Positions 34,385-39,330 of a stretch of 39,330 bases of DNA are shown here, one piece after another; the first letter of the stretch is position 1; every line of letters begins with the position of its first letter. The stretch comes from Prevotella sp. (GTDB lineage Bacteria > Bacteroidota > Bacteroidia > Bacteroidales > Bacteroidaceae). Under the pieces are notes generated by a model. The model saw only the letters and a program-made list of their open reading frames with translations. It did no database searches and was not told where the DNA came from. The stretch covers positions 1 through 39,330 of the forward strand of contig JALERP010000139.1 in the NCBI GenBank assembly GCA_022764085.1. The letters run 5' to 3'. Made by a program: the position numbers and the translations under genes.

Positions 34385-35983
34385 ATGAGAAAAAGAAATT
34401 TTATTTTGGCCTGTTGCCTGTCGGCAATGTTGGCAATGCCCACAACAATGGCGGGCGCAAGTGGCATTACCGTGAAGACTGACACACGGTATGCAAGAGG
34501 AGCTACGATGGCATTCGGAAGAATGACCGTCAAGGGTACTGGTACAACTGAAAAAGGGTTCTGCTGGTCGGAAACGCCCGAACCTACAGTGGATGACAAC
34601 AAGACAACAAAGAAATTCACCAACAACGGCTTTATCTTCTGCCTCGAAGGACTGAAGCCCGGCACTCGCTACTACATGCGTGCCTATGCAATAGACAAGG
34701 TGGGCGAGGTGATATATGGTGATGTCATCAAATTCTACACAATTCCCAAAGGCAAAATCACTTACGACATACGCAACGACGGCACTGCCGAAGTGAAAGA
34801 GCGTATCACCAATGCCGTGAAGGATGCAGTGGGATATTGGAACAACCTCACTTCAATATCGGGATTCCACACGAGTGTGGGATTTGTGGATGGTGTGCCC
34901 ACTGCCGACTGCTCTTACGGAGGATGGATCAGAGTGGGTGCCAATGCTTCTTACCAGCGCACTGGCACTATACTCCACGAACTATTGCACGGCGTGGGTG
35001 TAATACCTTGGGCTGACACCGAATGGAGCCGCCACAACCTGCGAGCGTCGTATAACAACGAAGGCTACGGCACAGGTGAATGGCTCGGTGACAGGGTGAC
35101 TGAGGTGCTAAGATTCCTCGACAACAGTCCGTCGGCAAAACTCAACGGCGACTACCAACACATGTGGCCATACGGTATCAACGGTGCGCACGAGGACACA
35201 GGCAAGGAACTGCTTTACATTGGCAACAGTCTGATTATTCAGGCATTAGGCGAAGACGGATTGCAGCACACATCGACAAGTTTCTCGCGTCCTTACTATG
35301 CCTTTGCCCATGAGGACAATGAGAAATACTACATCAAAAACGAGTCTAAAGACCGAGGTTTGCTCAGTTCTTATCTCATTCCGACACCAGAGGGTAACTT
35401 GGTTTGGCGCGAGATGACCACTGCCGAGGTTGCCGCCAACGACAGTGCGGCTTGGACCGTAACCTTCACTCCTGAAAACCAATATTATCAGATTAGGAAC
35501 GCTGCCACCGGCGAGTATATCAGTTATACCAACAGCGGCATTAACGGCATCAAGATGGCGGGCACCGACTCTCCCGGCTCATTCGAAGACTTCCAGCTAA
35601 TGCGCGGACGCAAGGATGTGCAGATGGTTCTCAATGGTCCTGTTTACCGCGGTTACTGGCTCATCCACCCCGAGAGCAACTGGACTCCCCGCTGTCTTCA
35701 GGCGAATACCAAAGGGGTCACTGTAGCTACGACATTCAACATCGCCGACACTGCCGAGAAGCAACGTTGGATATTCCTGACATCGGGTGATTTGAACAAC
35801 CTCCCAACTGCCATCTCGCAGCCCACAGTCCACGATGCCTCTTCATCTTCTGCATCATCTTCATCTACATCGGACATATTCACAGCTTCAGGGCGCAAGG
35901 TAGGGCAAGGCAAGTCAACCCTATCCACACTTCCTGATGGTGTTTATATAATAAACGGCAAGAAAGTGATTAAGTGTAAATAA
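34385..35983 (+). CDS. Secreted metallopeptidase-like protein with Fn3-like N-terminal region and C-terminal sorting-like tail
   Basis: 532 aa with signal peptide. 'GTILHELLHGVGVIPW' HExxHxxG motif; 'TEKGFCWSETPEPTVDDN...GLKPGTRYYMRAYA'; poly-Ser linker then 'SDIFTASGRKVGQGKSTLSTLPDGVYIINGKKVIKCK'. Confidence 0.65.
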   Translation: MRKRNFILACCLSAMLAMPTTMAGASGITVKTDTRYARGATMAFGRMTVKGTGTTEKGFCWSETPEPTVDDNKTTKKFTNNGFIFCLEGLKPGTRYYMRAYAIDKVGEVIYGDVIKFYTIPKGKITYDIRNDGTAEVKERITNAVKDAVGYWNNLTSISGFHTSVGFVDGVPTADCSYGGWIRVGANASYQRTGTILHELLHGVGVIPWADTEWSRHNLRASYNNEGYGTGEWLGDRVTEVLRFLDNSPSAKLNGDYQHMWPYGINGAHEDTGKELLYIGNSLIIQALGEDGLQHTSTSFSRPYYAFAHEDNEKYYIKNESKDRGLLSSYLIPTPEGNLVWREMTTAEVAANDSAAWTVTFTPENQYYQIRNAATGEYISYTNSGINGIKMAGTDSPGSFEDFQLMRGRKDVQMVLNGPVYRGYWLIHPESNWTPRCLQANTKGVTVATTFNIADTAEKQRWIFLTSGDLNNLPTAISQPTVHDASSSSASSSSTSDIFTASGRKVGQGKSTLSTLPDGVYIINGKKVIKCK

Positions 35984-35992
35984 CTCCACTTT
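35976..35992 (+). repeat. 17-bp direct repeat, left copy
   Basis: gtaaataactccacttt, identical to 36141-36157; contains the stop codon of the preceding CDS. Confidence 0.6.
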
Positions 35993-36030
35993 CTGAAGTG
36001 ATAATTCCCAATGTATAAGGGTTTTATTTA

Positions 36031-36118
36031 AACCACAGAGATAAAGAGGATAAGAGTTTTTTGTTTATTCAGTCTCTTTCCTAATATAAATACTCTTAAT
36101 CTCTTAAACTCTGTGGTT
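36031..36118. repeat. MITE-like inverted-repeat element, copy 2 (88 bp)
   Basis: aaccacagagataaagaggataagagt ... actcttaatctcttaaactctgtggtt: 27-bp terminal inverted repeats with ~4 mismatches. Confidence 0.65.
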
Positions 36119-36140
36119 CAAAATTACTTCCGAAACTTGA

Positions 36141-36157
36141 GTAAATAACTCCACTTT
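36141..36157 (+). repeat. 17-bp direct repeat, right copy
   Basis: gtaaataactccacttt, identical to 35976-35992. Confidence 0.6.
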
Positions 36158-36160
36158 TTG

Positions 36161-36538
36161 TTATGCTTTTGCCCTTGCAGGGCGTTCACTATCATCGGCA
36201 TACAAACCCAGGGTGCCGCTTCGCTATACCCTGGGCTATGTGTAGGTTGGGCTTTCAGCCCGCATTTATAGAAATGTATTGACTATAATGGAAATAATAC
36301 GGGCTGAAAGCCCAAAAGCAAATAGCACAGGGCAATGCCCTGGGTTTGTACGGTATCGACCTAATACGCCCTGCAAGGGCAAAAGCAAATAGCCCAGGGC
36401 AATGCCCTGGGTTTGTACGGTATCGACCTAATACGCCCTGCAAGGGCAAAAGCAAATAGCCCAGGGCAACGCCCTGGGTTTATGTGGTATCGACCTAATA
36501 CGCCCTGAAAGGGCAAAAGCATTTTCCTATGGACGTTA
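36161..36538. repeat. Nested palindromic (REP/BIME-like) repeat macro-unit 1, containing three tandem 67-bp units
   Basis: 67-bp period starting at 36314, 36381 and 36448 (aaaagcaaatagcccagggcaaYgccctgggttt...cgacctaatacgccctgMaagggc); inverted arm at 36161-36270. Confidence 0.9.
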
Positions 36539-36871
36539 TTATGCTTTTGCCCTTCCAGGGCGTTCACTATCATCGGCATACAAACCCAGGGTGTCGCTTC
36601 GCTATACCCTGGGCTATGTGCAGGTTGGGCTTTCAGCCCGCATTTGCAGAGATGTATTGTCTATATTTGCAGAGATGTATTGTCTATAATAGAATAATAC
36701 GGGCTGAAAGCCCAAAAGCAAATAGCCCAAGGCAACGCCCTGGATTTATATGGTATCGACCTAACACGCCCTGAAAGGGCAAAAGCGAATAGCCCAGGGC
36801 AACACCCTGGGTTTATATGGTATCGACCTAATACGCCCTGAAAGGGCAAAAGCATTTTCCTATGGACGTTA
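36539..36871. repeat. Nested palindromic repeat macro-unit 2, containing two tandem 67-bp units and a 23-bp duplication
   Basis: Same order as macro-unit 1; 67-bp units start at 36714 and 36781; tttgcagagatgtattgtctata is duplicated at 36643-36665 and 36666-36688. Confidence 0.9.
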
Positions 36872-36891
36872 TTACGCTTTTGCCCTTGCAG
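36872..36891. repeat. Truncated start of a third macro-unit
   Basis: ttacgcttttgcccttgcag matches the beginning of macro-units 1 and 2, then diverges. Confidence 0.7.
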
Positions 36892-36976
36892 ATGTAATCA
36901 AAAGATAGAGACACCAAGGCATATTATCTGACAAAATGGCAGAATACATAAGAAAAGAAACAAAATCATGACTTCT

Positions 36977-36991
36977 TGGCACACCTTTTGC
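36977..36991 (+). promoter_or_regulatory. Sigma-54-like -24/-12 sequence upstream of htpG
   Basis: TGGCACACCTTTTGC matches TGGCACGnnnnTTGC except one position, with correct GG-GC spacing. Confidence 0.35.
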
Positions 36992-37056
36992 CAACGGATT
37001 TCTTGAAGGCAAAATAGCCTCTAACAAGAAAATAATAAAATAAAAAAAGAACAGAT

Positions 37057-39111
37057 ATGCAAAAAGGTAACATCGGGGTTACTACCGAGAACATTTTCCC
37101 CGTCATCAAAAAGTTCTTGTATTCTGACCATGAGATTTTCCTGCGCGAGATGGTATCAAACGCCGTGGATGCATCGCAGAAGATGAAAACACTCGCAGAA
37201 AGAGGTGACTTCAAGGGCGAACTGGGCGACCTGACCGTGCGCGTAAGCCTCGACGAGAAGGAGGGCACACTCACAATAAGCGACCGCGGTATTGGTATGA
37301 CCGAAGAGGAAATCGACAAGTATATCAACCAGATTGCCTTCTCAGGCGTAAACGACTTCTTGGAGAAATACAAGGACAATGCCAACAATATCATCGGACA
37401 CTTCGGATTGGGCTTCTACTCATCATTCATGGTGAGCAAGAAGGTGGATATCATCACCAAGAGCTACAAGGACGGTGCAAAGGCTGTGAAGTGGAGCTGC
37501 GACGGTTCGCCGGCATACGAGATTGACGATGCCGAAAGAGAAAGCCGCGGAACAGACATCGTACTTCATATCGACGACGACTGCAAAGAATTCCTTGAGA
37601 AGAACACCATCCAGGGCTTGCTCAACAAATACTGCAAGTTTATGCCAGTGCCGGTGGCATTCGGCAAGAAGACCGAATGGAAGGACGGCAAGAGCGTGGA
37701 AACCGATGAGGATAATATAATAAATAATGTGGAGCCACTGTGGACAAAGACTCCAAGTACTCTGAAGGACGAGGACTACAAGTCATTCTACCGCACACTC
37801 TATCCCATGCAGGACGAACCACTGTTCTGGATTCACCTCAACGTTGACTATCCGTTCAACCTCACGGGTATCCTCTATTTCCCCCGCATCAAGTCGAACA
37901 TCGAACTGCAGCGCAACAAGATCCAGCTCTACTGCAACCAGGTATTCGTGACCGACCAGGTGGAAGGCATCGTGCCCGACTTCCTCACACTGCTCCACGG
38001 AGTGATCGACTCACCGGACATCCCGTTGAACGTAAGCCGCTCATATCTGCAGAGCGACCGCGATGTGAAGAAGATTGCCACATATATCACAAAGAAAGTG
38101 AGCGACCGCCTGCAGAGCATCTTCAAGGAAGACCGCAAGGGATTCGAGGAGAAATGGGACGACCTAAAGATTTTCATCAACTACGGTATGCTCAGCGAAG
38201 AGTCGTTCTACGACCGCGCCAAGGACTTCGCACTGATGAAAGACACTGAAGGCAAATACTTTACATTCGACGAATACCGCACTCTCATCAAGGACAACCA
38301 GACCGACAAGGACGGCAACCTCGTATATTTGTATTCCACTAACAAGGAGGAGCAGTACAGCTACATCGAGACGGCCAAGGCCAAGGGATACAGCGTTCTG
38401 CTCATGGACGGCGAACTCGACGTGCCGACAGCATCTATGCTGGAGCAAAAGCTCGAGAAGAGCCATTTCACCCGCGTTGACAGCGACATCATCGAGCGCA
38501 TCATCGTGAAGGAGGATGCCAAGAAGGAGACTCTTGAAGCAGACAAGAAGGAGCATCTCTCAACCGTGTTCACAACTCAGTTGCCGAAGTTGGAGAAGGC
38601 TGAGATATATGTGGATGTGGAGCCTATGGGCGAGCAGGCACAGCCTGTTATCATCACCCAGAGCGAGTATATGCGCCGCATGAAGGATATGAGCCGTCTG
38701 CAGGCAGGCATGAGTTTCTATGCCCAGATGCCCGACTCATACAACCTGGTGCTCAACTCCGACCATCCGCTCATCAAGAAGGTTCTTGACGACTGCGAGA
38801 ATAGCACTGCCGAGGCTCTCAAGCCTATCGAGGGAGAAATCAAGGGCCAGGAGGCTCGCTTAGCCGCTCTTCACCAGTCTCAGGACAAGAAGAAGCCTGA
38901 GGAAATCACCCAGGAGGAGAAAGATGACGTGAAGAATACCGAGAAGGCCATCGAGGACGAGAAGAACAAGAAGCGCGACCTGCTTGCCAACTATGCAAAG
39001 GACAACAACATCGTCCACCAGCTCATCGACCTCGCCCTGCTGCAGAACGGCATGCTCAAGGGTGCAGCTCTCGACAAGTTCCTCAAGCGTTCTATAGAAC
39101 TTATAAATTAA
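37057..39111 (+). CDS. htpG: Molecular chaperone HtpG (Hsp90 family)
   Basis: 684 aa. 'DHEIFLREMVSNAVDA', 'ISDRGIGMTEEEIDKYINQIAFSG', 'IIGHFGLGFYSSFMV', 'VDYPFNLTGILYFPRIK', 'VDSPDIPLNVSRSYLQ'-like region. Confidence 0.98.
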   Translation: MQKGNIGVTTENIFPVIKKFLYSDHEIFLREMVSNAVDASQKMKTLAERGDFKGELGDLTVRVSLDEKEGTLTISDRGIGMTEEEIDKYINQIAFSGVNDFLEKYKDNANNIIGHFGLGFYSSFMVSKKVDIITKSYKDGAKAVKWSCDGSPAYEIDDAERESRGTDIVLHIDDDCKEFLEKNTIQGLLNKYCKFMPVPVAFGKKTEWKDGKSVETDEDNIINNVEPLWTKTPSTLKDEDYKSFYRTLYPMQDEPLFWIHLNVDYPFNLTGILYFPRIKSNIELQRNKIQLYCNQVFVTDQVEGIVPDFLTLLHGVIDSPDIPLNVSRSYLQSDRDVKKIATYITKKVSDRLQSIFKEDRKGFEEKWDDLKIFINYGMLSEESFYDRAKDFALMKDTEGKYFTFDEYRTLIKDNQTDKDGNLVYLYSTNKEEQYSYIETAKAKGYSVLLMDGELDVPTASMLEQKLEKSHFTRVDSDIIERIIVKEDAKKETLEADKKEHLSTVFTTQLPKLEKAEIYVDVEPMGEQAQPVIITQSEYMRRMKDMSRLQAGMSFYAQMPDSYNLVLNSDHPLIKKVLDDCENSTAEALKPIEGEIKGQEARLAALHQSQDKKKPEEITQEEKDDVKNTEKAIEDEKNKKRDLLANYAKDNNIVHQLIDLALLQNGMLKGAALDKFLKRSIELIN

Positions 39112-39113
39112 AA

Positions 39114-39134
39114 ATTAAGAATTAAGAATTAAGA
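39114..39134 (+). repeat. Three tandem ATTAAGA heptamers immediately after htpG
   Basis: attaaga attaaga attaaga at 39114-39134. Confidence 0.8.
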
Positions 39135-39158
39135 ACTCAAGTTTCGGAAGTAATTTTT

Positions 39159-39330
39159 AACCACAGAGTTTAAGAGGTTAAGAGTATTTATATTAGGAAA
39201 GAGACTGAATGCCAAGGCATTTAGAGATCATAGAGGGCTGCGCATGATTTCATCTGCCCGAAGGCTCTGTGTTCTCCGTCGCTTGCGACCTACTCTATAT
39301 AAACAAAAATCTCTTTTCCTCTTTATCTCT
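39159..39330. repeat. MITE-like element, copy 3, interrupted by ~89 bp and running off the window
   Basis: 39135-39209 is the reverse complement of 36068-36142 with 2 mismatches by eye. Homology resumes at ~39299 (ataaacaaaaatctcttttcctctttatctct), leaving ~39210-39298 as extra sequence. Confidence 0.65.

Noticed and set aside
36255-36855. Several short similar ORFs ('MLLPFQGVLGRYHINPG...') on both strands
   Set aside because: These are translations of the palindromic repeat array; their similarity comes from DNA repeats, not protein homology.
36161-36891. CRISPR array
   Set aside because: Repeats are palindromic and contiguous 67-bp units without unique spacers; no cas genes nearby.
36911-36925. 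Shared 'ccaaggcat' between the htpG leader and the segment at 39212
   Set aside because: Only about 9 bp, not extendable by eye; likely chance.

Overview
The window looks like a Bacteroidales (Prevotella-like) polysaccharide utilization locus (PUL), followed by a repeat-rich segment and htpG. On the minus strand, from about 30.06 kb down to 0.4 kb, the order is: GH43-type enzyme, large secreted multi-module protein, GH51+GH43-like fusion enzyme, fasciclin lipoprotein, SusC, SusD, two more fasciclin lipoproteins, second SusC, second SusD, and a GH-A-like secreted glycosidase. A hybrid two-component regulator (HTCS) is divergently transcribed from the GH43 gene. It is followed by a secreted metallopeptidase-like protein, a nested palindromic repeat array and htpG. 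The observations I rate highest are: (1) a tandem 21-bp direct repeat (AGGGGTA...ATTTT type) found twice, each exactly 19 bp upstream of a Bacteroidetes -7-like box, at the GH43 promoter and at the promoter of the large secreted protein, which makes it a candidate HTCS operator; (2) an ~88-bp MITE-like family whose first copy supplies the last codons and stop of the HTCS; (3) a ~0.7-kb array of nested palindromes before htpG, with 67-bp, 23-bp and ~333-378-bp periodicities; (4) a module shared three times in the secreted protein and once in the GH51 enzyme; (5) an edge-truncated acyltransferase-like CDS missing from the ORF track. All family calls come from reading motifs by eye; no database search was run.
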